Source of the DNA: Methylobacterium sp. J-068
GTDB lineage: Bacteria; Pseudomonadota; Alphaproteobacteria; Rhizobiales; Beijerinckiaceae
DNA length: 64,000 nucleotides
Assembly (NCBI RefSeq): GCF_022829445.1
Contig: NZ_JAKSXY010000092.1
Location: 62,001-126,000 of the forward strand
Reading direction: 5' to 3'
The number at the start of each line of letters is the position of its first letter. Position 1 is the first letter of the stretch. This document shows positions 53,818-62,739 of the stretch, one piece after another. The translations under genes and the position numbers were made by a program. The notes below the pieces were generated by a model that was given only the letters and a program-made list of their open reading frames with translations, was not told the origin of the DNA and ran no database searches.

Positions 53818-54702
53818 TCAGAGCGGCTTGCGCGGGACGGTTCCGTTCGTCGTGTCGGTCGTGCCGGTACGCTCGACGTTGCCGCGCTCGTCGGTGACCT
53901 CGACCTCGGTATGGCGCACTTTGTCGGTCACGGTCTCGACGCGCTGCGTCGCGTCCTTGCGGATGCCGACCTCGCCGACGACGCGGGCCTCCTTCGAGAC
54001 CACAGCCTGCTCGCGCATCTCGGTGGCCTCGATGACCTTGTCCTCGAACAGGGCCATGTCACCCGGGGTCACCGCCCGGTCGACCACGCGGCGATCGACG
54101 TGCACGGTCTCGTCCCGCAGGGTGACGTTCTCGCTGACGTCCTTCTCGACCGCGTAGGAGCGGACGCGGACCCGGCCGCTGTCGACCATGCGCTTACCGA
54201 CGTTGAGCCGCTCCTCGACCACCGGGATGTAGTCGGTGCCCTGGGCGGTCCCCTGAGCCGCGACGGCCTCGGTGGAACCGGCCGCACGCAGACCGGTCGT
54301 GGCGGTCGTCGACGCGGGAGCAACGGCCGCGACCGGCGCGCCTGCAGCCTGTCCGGTCCAACCCTCCTTGCGCCACGACGCCTCGCGCTCGTCCATGTCG
54401 ACGGAGCCGTGCTCTTCCATGATGTCGTAGGTCCGCTCGGCGTACCCGTCCTCGACGGTCGCGCTGAGCATGGTGCCCCCGCGATTGAGGCCCTCGGCGT
54501 GGGCGTGGCGGTCGTCCTCCGGCATGAAGAACTCCTTCAGCGAGCCCCACATGCCGCCCTCGTGGGTGGCGGCCGTCGTACCGGTCTGGCTGCCGGACAA
54601 GATTCTGATGCCGGCCTCGGGAATGCCGAGTGCGACGAGCTTGGCCTGCGCGGCGGTGGCCTCGGGGTAGGTGTCGTACATTGCGGTGATGGTCTGGGTC
54701 AT
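53818..54702 (-). CDS. General-stress protein with DUF2382 (YsnF/AvaK) domain
   Basis: A 294-residue protein. An N-terminal domain (about 1-95: AMYDTYPEATAAQAKLVALG, then a beta-alpha segment with GGTMLSATVEDGYAE) is of the heat-induced stress YflT/GspM-like type. After an Ala-rich linker, the DUF2382 domain has IPVVEERLNVGKRMVDSGRV and VRSYAVEKDVSENVTLRDET, then VHVDRRVVDRAVTPGDMALF. The ATG at 54702 overlaps the stop of the gene above (ATGA); the longer frame upstream is its antiparallel shadow. Confidence 0.86.
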   Translation of the reverse strand: MTQTITAMYDTYPEATAAQAKLVALGIPEAGIRILSGSQTGTTAATHEGGMWGSLKEFFMPEDDRHAHAEGLNRGGTMLSATVEDGYAERTYDIMEEHGSVDMDEREASWRKEGWTGQAAGAPVAAVAPASTTATTGLRAAGSTEAVAAQGTAQGTDYIPVVEERLNVGKRMVDSGRVRVRSYAVEKDVSENVTLRDETVHVDRRVVDRAVTPGDMALFEDKVIEATEMREQAVVSKEARVVGEVGIRKDATQRVETVTDKVRHTEVEVTDERGNVERTGTTDTTNGTVPRKPL

Positions 54703-55196
54703 GAGTCGATGTCCGGCTGTGGCGTTGGGATCAGGGCCGTGACGGTCCCCTCGGGGGACACGCGTTCGATCACGGCGTGCTGTCTGCGCAGCGTCACCGG
54801 CATCTCGACGTCCTCGCCCGCCGTGGTCTGGCGGACATGCACCTCCTCCCGCAGGACGAGGCGCTTCTCGACGACGAGGATCTCTTCCAGGACCGGGATG
54901 ATCGTCACCCCGTTCGCCTCGCGGACCACCGGGGGCACTTCGCCCTCGGCCAGGGTCCGGTTGATGGCCACCCGGGTGACCCCGACCATGTCGCTGCGCA
55001 GGGTCTCGCGCAGGACTTGGTCGACGGTCTCGGTTCGGGTCGAGACCCGCACGCGCCCGGTCTCCACCGCCCGCCTGTCGATGCGGGCGTTCTCGGCGAT
55101 CAGCGGGAGGACCGCCTCCTCGCCGATGGCGACCTCCGCTGCCTGCTGGTCCCGCGTCCCCAAGGGATGCGGCTCGGTGGCGGCGGGGTCGCCCAC
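54699..55196 (-). CDS. DUF2382 (YsnF/AvaK) protein
   Basis: A 165-residue protein with two DUF2382-like segments: LIAENARIDRRAVETGRVRV and STRTETVDQVLRETLRSDMV, then IPVLEEILVVEKRLVLREEV and HVRQTTAGEDVEMPVTLRRQ. It is the shorter partner of the gene directly downstream, with which it overlaps by four bases. Family knowledge: general-stress protein, no known activity. Confidence 0.84.
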   Translation of the reverse strand: MGDPAATEPHPLGTRDQQAAEVAIGEEAVLPLIAENARIDRRAVETGRVRVSTRTETVDQVLRETLRSDMVGVTRVAINRTLAEGEVPPVVREANGVTIIPVLEEILVVEKRLVLREEVHVRQTTAGEDVEMPVTLRRQHAVIERVSPEGTVTALIPTPQPDIDS

Positions 55197-55198
55197 GA

Positions 55199-56155
55199 TC
55201 AGACCCGGCGCTGGGTCGTGACGGTGGGTGCGGTGCGGGTGAGCACCGGATCGACGGCTGCACCGCGGCCGGCGAAGAAGGCGGCGAGGGCACCGAGGAT
55301 CAGTGCCAGGGCGCCGTAGAGCGCCCCCTGCGAGGCTACACGTGCCGTGGCGTCGGCCGCCTGCTTGGCCTGCTCTTTGGTCTTCGCGACCGTGTCGTTG
55401 AACTGCTGCACGTACTGGGCGACCTGCGTCCGGGCCTGATCGACCGGGATGCCCTGCGCCTTGGCCAGTGCCTGGGCGGCCTTCTCCTGCGCGTCCTTCT
55501 GCTGGGCGGCGTCGCCGGTCACCGCGGCGCGCATGGCGCTGACGGCAGCGTTCTTGAGGGCTTCGGGATCATTGCCGGTCGTGCCGCGGACCTGGCTCTC
55601 GATATTCGAGAACGGGTTGTCCATGCCCGGCAGCGACGGGGCCGCAGCCTGCGCAGCGGTCTTCACCGAGCCGCCGATCAGGTTGCCGGCGCCGCCGAGC
55701 GTACTCGACACCGCGCTCGACGCGCCGCTGACGATGCCTCCGACCGCCGAGGACAGCAGGTAAACGACGACCAGGGTCGAGACCGCCCAGGCGAGGAGCC
55801 CGTGGTAGGCGGTGGTGGTGTTGGCGGGCTTCCCCGAGAGGCGCCCGGCGAGCCAGCCGCCGGCGGTGGAGGCGAGGATGCCGGAGATCACGAACCAGAT
55901 CCCGGCGCCGGACGAGAGGCTGCCGGCGGTCGGGGTGCCGTTGCCGGCCGGGTCGACGGTCGACAGCCCGATGCCGAGCCCGACCATGTTCAGGATGACT
56001 TGGGCGACGAGCGCGATCACGGCGCCGGCGATCACGGCGCCCCAGGAGACGGAGTGCAGCGCCATCGTGCGCATGTCCTCGGCCGGGGTGGCCAAGCTGG
56101 TGGTCGGCAGGTCGCGGTCGTAGGCCGGACGGGTGGTGTCTGGTGTCAACGCCAT
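55199..56155 (-). CDS. PhnA-like/YrzE-type integral membrane protein
   Basis: A 318-residue protein with four or five hydrophobic segments (SWGAVIAGAVIALVAQVILN, AGIWFVISGILASTAGGWLA, GLLAWAVSTLVVVYLLSSAV, and a C-terminal GALYGALALILGALAAFFAG). A helical soluble region of about 130 residues sits before the last segment. It is the first gene of a stress operon with the two DUF2382 proteins, separated from the first by two bases. Function unknown. Confidence 0.82.
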   Translation of the reverse strand: MALTPDTTRPAYDRDLPTTSLATPAEDMRTMALHSVSWGAVIAGAVIALVAQVILNMVGLGIGLSTVDPAGNGTPTAGSLSSGAGIWFVISGILASTAGGWLAGRLSGKPANTTTAYHGLLAWAVSTLVVVYLLSSAVGGIVSGASSAVSSTLGGAGNLIGGSVKTAAQAAAPSLPGMDNPFSNIESQVRGTTGNDPEALKNAAVSAMRAAVTGDAAQQKDAQEKAAQALAKAQGIPVDQARTQVAQYVQQFNDTVAKTKEQAKQAADATARVASQGALYGALALILGALAAFFAGRGAAVDPVLTRTAPTVTTQRRV

Positions 56156-56228
56156 CGTGGAAACTCTTTCGTCGGGAAGTGTCGGGTCGGACTTCAGCCG
56201 AGGATCGGCGGAAGCGGGTTCGGCCGGG

Positions 56229-56489
56229 TCAGAGGACCCGGCGGCGGCCCATCAGGGCGTGGTAGAGCCACAGCACGATCACGGCGCCGACGACGGCGAC
56301 GAGCAGGCTGTAGAGGTTCACCCCGGAGACGCCAGGCTGGCCGAACTGGTTGAACAGGAAGCCGCCGACGACGGCGCCGACGACGCCGAGCAGGATGTCG
56401 ACGATGAGGCCCTGTCCGGTGTTGTTGACGATCTTGCTGCCGATGAAGCCGGCGATCAGGCCGAGCACGATCCAGGCGAGGAGGGACAT
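56229..56489 (-). CDS. GlsB/YeaQ/YmgE-family membrane protein
   Basis: An 86-residue protein with three hydrophobic segments: LAWIVLGLIAGFIGSKIVNN, IVDILLGVVGAVVGGFLFNQ and LYSLLVAVVGAVIVLWLYHA. The IVDILLGVVGAVVGG signature marks the transglycosylase-associated/YeaQ family, induced by stress. A small hairpin (CCGGGTC-AGAG-GACCCGG) spans its stop codon. Confidence 0.9.
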   Translation of the reverse strand: MSLLAWIVLGLIAGFIGSKIVNNTGQGLIVDILLGVVGAVVGGFLFNQFGQPGVSGVNLYSLLVAVVGAVIVLWLYHALMGRRRVL

Positions 56490-56746
56490 GGAAGATCTCC
56501 GGGCATGCGTGGTCGGTCGGTGCCGAGGCCGCGCGGGAAGGGATGGGGTGTGGGCTACTCTCGGTCACGGCGTTCGCGATAAGGCGGCTGCCTACCGCCG
56601 AACTTGCCTGCGTTCGTCCGCTCGACGGTCGGACCCGATACGCGACAAGCGCTTCCGCGACCGCGATGTTCCGCCGATTAACATCCAATAAAGCCGCAAG
56701 TTCACCGCGTTGGTTCGTAGCGAATATACGCGGTTTCGGTTTTCGT
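56490..56746. other. Upstream region of the YeaQ-type gene, no gene seen
   Basis: No convincing coding frame. I looked here for the GGAAC-N16/17-GTT boxes expected of general-stress (EcfG) promoters and did not find a clear pair. Confidence 0.4.
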
Positions 56747-56925
56747 CAGTCGGCGCCGGGTTCGAGCTTCCGATCCTTGCGTCGTTTCCCCCTTGGGTTC
56801 GACGGCGTGATCCCGGGTTCGCGGCCGGGATCTCCGGTGAGCTTCTCCAGGGCGTCCCGTACCGAGGCCCTGACCTGTTCCAGGATCGGCTCGGGCTTGT
56901 CCGTCGGCTTGGGTTCGTCGGCCAT
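56746..56925 (-). CDS. Small charged hypothetical protein
   Basis: A 59-residue protein: an acidic helix (PILEQVRASVRDALEKLTG) between a Pro/Lys-rich start and a basic tail (SNPRGKRRKDRKLEPGAD). The ATG at 56925 has GGAAGG six bases upstream, a good ribosome site. Not recognised. Confidence 0.5.
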   Translation of the reverse strand: MADEPKPTDKPEPILEQVRASVRDALEKLTGDPGREPGITPSNPRGKRRKDRKLEPGAD

Positions 56926-57030
56926 TCGCCTTCCGGTCGACGCCCAGCCTTGCGTCGTGGTTGAAGATAGCCCTGGTCCCGTCGGGTGCAAATCGTCGGA
57001 ACGTACCTGTTCAGATGTTTTATGTACTGG

Positions 57031-58584
57031 TCAGGTCACCGGGAAGCCGTGGTCCCGGCCCCAGACCACGGCCTGGGTGCGCCGGTTGACGCCGATCTTA
57101 CGGTAGAGCGCGGCGGCGTGGTTGCGCACGGTGCTTCCCGATAGCACCAGGGCCTGGCCGATGGCCTTGTCACTCTGTCCCCGGCAGATCAGGTCGAGCA
57201 CCTGCCGTTCGCGGGCGGTGAGGTCGGGCGTCGCGGGCCGCGCACCCTCGCCGGGGTTCCGCAGAACCGAAAGCTTCTCGACCAGGCCGCGGCTGAACCA
57301 GGAGGCGTCTGTCATCACGGTCTCGATGGCCGAGTACAGCTCGCGTTCGGAACGCTTGCGCTCGGTGATGTCCTGCAACACGGCCAGCACGGCATCCTCG
57401 CCGTTGATGACCACGCGCTCGGCCGAGACTAGGCAATCGAGCGCCGTCCCACCCCCGTCGCGCACGCAGGTCTCGACGCCGAGAGCGGACCCTTCGTTCG
57501 CCAGGGTCGCCTCGAACCGCTCGCGGGCGGCGGCGTCGACCCAGAGGCCGGTCTCGGCGACCGTCCGCCCGAGGGTATCCCCCTCGGCACGGCCGAACAC
57601 CCGGACGAACGCCTCGTTGACGCCTGTCACGATGTGGTCGCTCGCACGGGTCAGCACGGTCGGGACCGGGGTCAGCCGGAACGCCTTGGCGAAGCGCTCC
57701 TCGCTCTGGCGCAGGGAGGTCTCCGCCTTTCGGCGCGGTTCCAGGTCCGCGAAGGTGAACAGCATGCAGGCAACGTCGCCCATCTCGATGGGTTGGCCGG
57801 CGACGATCACGGCGTGCGTGCCACCGCCCGGGCGCTTCAGGAACGCCTCGCGATGGGGGATCGGCTCTCCGGCGTTCAGGTGCTCCAACGCCCTCTCGCG
57901 CCCGTGGGCGTCGGCAAGGAGGTCGACCTCGTACACGCTGCGCCCGAGGACCTTGTCGCGCACGTAACCTGTGATCTCCAGGAACCCCGTGTTTACGCGG
58001 ACCAGCCGCAGGTCGGTCAGGCGGACGATCACGGCGGGGGCGGGGTTAGCGGCGAACGCGCTCTCGAAGCGCTCCTCGGCCTCGAATTGTGCCGAGATGT
58101 CCTTGATGATCAATGCCAGGAAGGTCGGGCGGCCGCCCGCGTCGGTGACCACGAGGCTGCGCAGGGAATGCACGAAGTCGATACCGGGCCGGTCGGCGTG
58201 CCTGACCTCGACGACGACGTCGCGGAAGGTCTCGCCGTCCATGACGCGCTCGATGGGGTAGCGGCCGGGCGCACGGTTGTTGCGGTAACGAAGGCTGAAG
58301 CGCGCGCGGTAGGCGTCGACCGTCGCGCCGAGGTCGGACAGAGCCGCCACGCCGTGCATCGCCAGCGCCGCGTCGTTGGCCCAGGAGATGCGCTGGTCCG
58401 GCTCGACCAGGATCACCCCCTCGCTCAGGCCGGCGACGAGCTGGCGGAGTTCCGAGCGGTTGGCATCGGTCGCGACGGGTCCACGTCCGGGGCCATGGCC
58501 GCCAGCGCCCCGTGGTTCGATCTCGCGCCCGGGGGTGCGTCGGCTTCCGACCGAAGCATTTTTCGGGTTGACCTTTGGATTCAT
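57031..58584 (-). CDS. PAS-PAS-PAS LuxR-type transcriptional regulator
   Basis: A 517-residue protein without a kinase domain. Three PAS domains lie at about 45-165, 170-285 and 295-410 (ISWANDAALAMHGV, LRLVRVNTGFLEITGYVRD, IVTGVNEAFVRVFGRAEGDT), each followed by a PAC-like segment. A LuxR/GerE HTH ends the protein (about 455-515): LTARERQVLDLICRGQSDKA then IGQALVLSGSTVRNHAAALY. It should bind DNA directly in response to a PAS ligand. The N-terminal 40 residues are basic and Gly-rich. Its target is unknown. Confidence 0.88.
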   Translation of the reverse strand: MNPKVNPKNASVGSRRTPGREIEPRGAGGHGPGRGPVATDANRSELRQLVAGLSEGVILVEPDQRISWANDAALAMHGVAALSDLGATVDAYRARFSLRYRNNRAPGRYPIERVMDGETFRDVVVEVRHADRPGIDFVHSLRSLVVTDAGGRPTFLALIIKDISAQFEAEERFESAFAANPAPAVIVRLTDLRLVRVNTGFLEITGYVRDKVLGRSVYEVDLLADAHGRERALEHLNAGEPIPHREAFLKRPGGGTHAVIVAGQPIEMGDVACMLFTFADLEPRRKAETSLRQSEERFAKAFRLTPVPTVLTRASDHIVTGVNEAFVRVFGRAEGDTLGRTVAETGLWVDAAARERFEATLANEGSALGVETCVRDGGGTALDCLVSAERVVINGEDAVLAVLQDITERKRSERELYSAIETVMTDASWFSRGLVEKLSVLRNPGEGARPATPDLTARERQVLDLICRGQSDKAIGQALVLSGSTVRNHAAALYRKIGVNRRTQAVVWGRDHGFPVT

Positions 58585-58770
58585 GGTCGCCCCCGTAGGC
58601 TTGGCTCAGCGTCGCGGCAGGACGGCAGAGCCGGATCGTGTCACGCAACACTAGCATGTCGGGCCGTGGGCGTCCCCGTCCGCAACGCCACGAGGTCCTC
58701 CGGGACAAATCGAAGCTTTCGGCGTTGAGGTGCGATGCGCCGCGGAACGTGGCGTGACCGGGAATCCCGC

Positions 58771-60744
58771 ATGCCGATGGACGACGCCGTAGCCGCGAAG
58801 CCGCCCGCCCAGGTGCCGCCCCCGCTCGTGCCCGGCCTGCGCGGCCTGCTGACCCTCGCGGTCGGGGTCGTGCTGATCGCGGCCCTGTACTTCGGGCGCG
58901 AGGTGTTCATCCCCCTCGTGCTGGCGGTGCTCCTCAGCTTCGTCCTGGCCCCGGTGGTCAACCTGCTCCGGCGGATCAAGCTCGGGCGCGTCCCCTCCGT
59001 TATCGTCGCCGTCCTTCTCGCGCTCGGCGTGATCGGCGGCATTGGCGCGGTCATCGGCACGCAGGTGGCCGGGCTCGCCGGCAACCTGCCGCAGTACCAG
59101 GCCACGGTCTCCAAGAAGTTCGCCGGCCTGCAGCAGGGCTGGCTCGGAGAGGCCAATCGGGTCATCTCGAAGTTCAGCCACCAAGTCCACGATGCCACCC
59201 AGAAGGCTGACGCCGCCGGCACTACCGCGGCGACCGACCCAGGGGGTGACACGCCGAAGGCGCAGCTCGTCCGGGTGCAGGAACCCGAGATCTCGCCGCT
59301 CGCGCTTGCTGAGAAGGTATTGGGCCCGATCTTCGAGCCCCTGACCACGGTCGGCATCGTGCTCGTCGTGGTGGTGTTCCTGCTGCTGCAGCGCGAGGAC
59401 CTGCGCAACCGCATGATCCGCCTGTTCGGATCGAGAGATCTGCACCGCACCACCGTGGCGATGGATGATGCGGCCGGTCGCCTCGGGACCTACTTCCTCG
59501 CCCAGCTCGGCATGAACGCCGCGTTCGGCGTCATCGTCGGCGTCGGCCTGTGGTTCATCGGCGTGCCCAATCCCCTCCTCTGGGGCGTGTTCTCCGCGCT
59601 GATGCGCTTCGTGCCCTACATCGGCGCGTTCATCTCTGGGATCCTTCCAGTGGCGCTGGCGGTTGCTGTCGATCCGGGCTGGAACATGGTCATCGCCACG
59701 GCGGCGCTGTTCCTGATCGCCGAGCCGGTGTTCGGGCAGGTCATCGAGCCACTGCTCTACGGCCACTCCACCGGGCTCTCGCCGTTCGCGGTGATCGTCT
59801 CGACCCTGTTCTGGGGCTTCCTGTGGGGACCCATCGGCCTGATCCTGGCGACCCCGTTCACAGTCTGCCTCGTGGTGCTTGGTCGCCACGTCGACAGCCT
59901 GGAGTTCCTCGACATTCTGCTCGGCGACCGGCCGCCGCTGACCCCGGTCGAGAACTTCTACCAGCGCATGCTGGCCGGCGACCCGGACGAGGCCCGGGAC
60001 CTCGGCGAGCAGATGCTGAAGGAGCGCTCCCTGTCGTCGTACTACGACGAGGTGGCGCTGAAGGGCCTGCAGCTCGCCGCCAACGACTACGCCCGCGGCG
60101 TGGTCACACCGGCGCAGCTTGAGAACATCCGGGCCTCGGCGCGGTCTCTGGTCGAGGACTTCGAGGACCACCCGGACGTCGAGCCGGCCGGCACCGACGC
60201 GACGGTCAACCCGAACGACACTCCGACGCTCGCCGAGCTGGCGCATCCGAAGAACGAGGCCGTACCCGGCCAAGCGCCCTCTCGCGAGGCGCTGCCGGAG
60301 GCGTGGCGCGGCGAGGCGCCGGTGCTGTGCCTGGCCGGGCGCGGCCCCCTCGACGAGGCCTCCTCGGCGATGCTGGCGCAACTGCTGCGCAAGCACGGGC
60401 TTGGCGCGCGCGTAACGGCCTACCAGTCCGCCTCACGCGAGGGCATCCGCGACCTCGACCTCTCGGGCGTGGCGATGGTGTGCATCTCCTACCTCGACAT
60501 CACCGGCAACCCGTCGCACCTGCGCTACCTGCTGGAGCGTCTCCGTAGGAAGTCGGGGGACATCAGGCTGTTGGTCGGCCTATGGCCGCAGGGCGAGGCG
60601 GTCCTGACCGATACGGACCTCGGCCGGCAGGTCGGGGCCGACGCATATGTGTCGTCGCTGCGCGGCGCGGTCGAGGCGTGCCTGAGGGAGGCGGGCGCGA
60701 CGGCCACGGACGACGAGACCCCGGCCGCGGCGAACGCCGCCTGA
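58771..60744 (+). CDS. AI-2E family transporter with extra C-terminal domain
   Basis: A 657-residue protein. The AI-2E/PerM core (about 20-375) has eight hydrophobic segments and the family motifs FVPYIGAFISGILP and EPVFGQVIEPLLYGHSTGLS followed by PFAVIVSTLFWGFLWGPIG. The family exports small molecules or acts as a Na+/H+ antiporter; substrate unclear. A further 280 residues follow, ending in a Rossmann-like domain (APVLCLAGRGPLDEASSAML, MVCISYLDITGNPSHLRYLL, VGLWPQGEAV) that resembles a B12-binding fold without its histidine. ATG 58771 is chosen over upstream codons because of the GGGAA in front. Confidence 0.87.
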   Translation: MPMDDAVAAKPPAQVPPPLVPGLRGLLTLAVGVVLIAALYFGREVFIPLVLAVLLSFVLAPVVNLLRRIKLGRVPSVIVAVLLALGVIGGIGAVIGTQVAGLAGNLPQYQATVSKKFAGLQQGWLGEANRVISKFSHQVHDATQKADAAGTTAATDPGGDTPKAQLVRVQEPEISPLALAEKVLGPIFEPLTTVGIVLVVVVFLLLQREDLRNRMIRLFGSRDLHRTTVAMDDAAGRLGTYFLAQLGMNAAFGVIVGVGLWFIGVPNPLLWGVFSALMRFVPYIGAFISGILPVALAVAVDPGWNMVIATAALFLIAEPVFGQVIEPLLYGHSTGLSPFAVIVSTLFWGFLWGPIGLILATPFTVCLVVLGRHVDSLEFLDILLGDRPPLTPVENFYQRMLAGDPDEARDLGEQMLKERSLSSYYDEVALKGLQLAANDYARGVVTPAQLENIRASARSLVEDFEDHPDVEPAGTDATVNPNDTPTLAELAHPKNEAVPGQAPSREALPEAWRGEAPVLCLAGRGPLDEASSAMLAQLLRKHGLGARVTAYQSASREGIRDLDLSGVAMVCISYLDITGNPSHLRYLLERLRRKSGDIRLLVGLWPQGEAVLTDTDLGRQVGADAYVSSLRGAVEACLREAGATATDDETPAAANAA

Positions 60745-60809
60745 AGCTGGAACCCGCCAATGGCTTGGCGGTTTTCAGGCGCAATATAGCTAAGCCTCGG
60801 ACAGCCGCC

Positions 60810-61013
60810 GTGAAGACAATCGCCGCCCTCACGATCTCCCTGCTGGCCGCCGCGCCCGCCATCGCAGCCGAGACGCCGAACGTCGTCCGGGTCGTTGTGA
60901 AGCCGGCGACGGTCCAGATGGCCGCAGTCGTGAACGCCGCCCCCGCACCCGTCGCGCAGGCAGCGTCGAACAAGAAGGTACGCGTCGTGCTCGCCTCGCC
61001 TTTCGGCAACTGA
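60810..61013 (+). CDS. Small secreted protein
   Basis: A 67-residue precursor from a GTG at 60810: signal peptide KTIAALTISLLAAAPAIAAE, then a Val/Ala-rich mature part (VVRVVVKPATVQMAAVVNAA, KKVRVVLASPFGN). No cysteines and no known domain. Located 65 bases after the transporter gene, so it may share its transcript. Confidence 0.5.
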   Translation: MKTIAALTISLLAAAPAIAAETPNVVRVVVKPATVQMAAVVNAAPAPVAQAASNKKVRVVLASPFGN

Positions 61014-61156
61014 TGTCTGCCGGCCGTCACGATTGTCCGACGGCCCCTGGAGCCGATCTTCGGGCTTGCCGTCCGCACGCCGCCGCAATCATCCGCTAGG
61101 ACTTCCCGGCCTCGACGGACCGTGACCCGGTCACCCGTCCCGGCCATGGTTCGGGG

Positions 61157-62464
61157 GTGCGGGTGTTTCCACGATTTGCATGTGCCGGGCGGGCACTGGC
61201 CGCCACGTTGGTAGCCGCCGTCCTCGTAAGCCTCGGGGCCTGCGGCGGACGCCCGACCGGCGTGTTGCTGCCCATCGCCGACATGGCACCGGTCGCCGGC
61301 ACGTCCCGCGTCGAGATGCTGGTCGCCACGACCCGCAAGTCCGCGACCGACCGCGGCGTGCTGTTCTCCGGCGAGCGCGGCGAGGCGGTGACCTACACCG
61401 ACCTCGCTGTGTCGATCCCGCCCGACGCCACCCGCCAGCCAGGCACCGTGCAGTGGCCGGAACGCCTGCCCGGCAACCCCGCCACCGACTTCGTCGCGCT
61501 CCGCGCCGAGCCGGTGGACCGCGGAAAGGTCGCGGCCTGGACCGGCAAGGCGGTCAGGGGACGCGGCAAGCGCCACGTCCTGGTGTTCGTGCACGGGTTC
61601 AACAACAAGTTCGAGGACGCCGTCTTCCGCTTCGCGCAGATCGTGCACGATTCCGGCGCCGAGGTCGCGCCAGTGCTGTTCACCTGGCCGTCCCGCGGTT
61701 CGGTGCTCGCCTACGGCTACGACCGGGAAAGCACCAACTTCTCGCGTAACGGACTGGAGACGCTGCTGCGCGACCTTACCAAGGACCCGAATGTTGGCGA
61801 GGTCACGGTGCTCGCCCACTCCATGGGCAACTGGCTCACCCTGGAGAGCCTCCGTCAGATGGCCATCCGCGACAAACGCGTGGCGCCCAAGATCCGGAAC
61901 GTCATCCTGGCGGCCCCCGACGTCGACATGGACCTCGCACGGGGCGCCTTCCACGACATGGGCAAGGACCGTCCGCGTCTGACACTGATGGTCTCGGGCG
62001 ATGACCAGGCGCTGGCCGTGTCGCGCCTTGTCTGGGGCGACAGCGTACGTCTCGGCGCCATCGACCCGAATGCCGAACCCTACAAGTCTGAGCTGGAGCG
62101 CGAGAACATCGGCGTGCTCAACCTATCCTCGGTAAAATCCGACGACGCCCTCAACCACGGCAAGTTCGCCTCCGGCGACGTCGTCGCCCTACTGGGCAAG
62201 CGATTAGCAGATGGCCAGCCGATCTCGGATGGCAAGGTCGGGATTGGGGACAAGCTCGTGAGCACGGCGGCGGGTGCCGCCTCCACGGTGGCCACCGGCG
62301 CCGCGCTGGCGGTGGCGGCGCCGGTGGCCCTCGTCGATCCGCAGACGCGAGAGACCTACGGCGACCACCTCTCGAACGTCGGCAGCGGTTTCAGGGACAC
62401 CGTCGGCTCGACGGTCGACCTCGCTGGGGCACCGGTCCGCGCCGTCACAGGCGCCGGGCGGTAG
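61157..62464 (+). CDS. Lipoprotein alpha/beta hydrolase (DUF900)
   Basis: A 435-residue protein. A signal peptide ends in the lipobox LVSLGAC (Cys29). The DUF900 hydrolase has HVLVFVHGFNNKFEDAVFRF for the oxyanion region, FTWPSRGSVLAYGYDRESTN and the nucleophile Ser in VTVLAHSMGNWLTLES. A later AAPDVDMD fits the acid and the family. The C-terminal 100 residues are Ala/Val-rich and may associate with the membrane. GTG 61157 starts it. Expected role: lipid or ester hydrolysis in the envelope. Confidence 0.88.
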   Translation: MRVFPRFACAGRALAATLVAAVLVSLGACGGRPTGVLLPIADMAPVAGTSRVEMLVATTRKSATDRGVLFSGERGEAVTYTDLAVSIPPDATRQPGTVQWPERLPGNPATDFVALRAEPVDRGKVAAWTGKAVRGRGKRHVLVFVHGFNNKFEDAVFRFAQIVHDSGAEVAPVLFTWPSRGSVLAYGYDRESTNFSRNGLETLLRDLTKDPNVGEVTVLAHSMGNWLTLESLRQMAIRDKRVAPKIRNVILAAPDVDMDLARGAFHDMGKDRPRLTLMVSGDDQALAVSRLVWGDSVRLGAIDPNAEPYKSELERENIGVLNLSSVKSDDALNHGKFASGDVVALLGKRLADGQPISDGKVGIGDKLVSTAAGAASTVATGAALAVAAPVALVDPQTRETYGDHLSNVGSGFRDTVGSTVDLAGAPVRAVTGAGR

Positions 62465-62739
62465 TACGCCGGCCGCCGACTTCGGCGACGTTGGGTTATT
62501 CGGACTCGGTCGGGAATTGTTGTCGCATGAACAAGGAACAGTGGCCGCATCCGTGTGGGTGACAATGCCTCGGGCGGGGATACTGGCTTGAACCAATCAA
62601 GCCGTGTCGCCCTGGGTGCTCGCCGCTCCCTTATCCGGATGCGGATATGCTATCCCTCGTCTTCGAGGTGATGCGGACGAACCACCGACGGCTTTCGGAC
62701 GGTTCCCGGGCCTACGACGATCCGGCCTGGAGCGCTTTG
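62465..62739. other. Short intergenic region
   Basis: No gene seen. In-frame ATGs at 62647 and 62671 could extend the antiporter but lack a ribosome site as good as the GGAG before 62740. Confidence 0.4.

Noticed and set aside
58651..60396. A 581-codon minus-strand frame opposite the AI-2E transporter
   Set aside because: Asp/Glu/Gln/His-rich antisense product; the plus strand has clear membrane helices.
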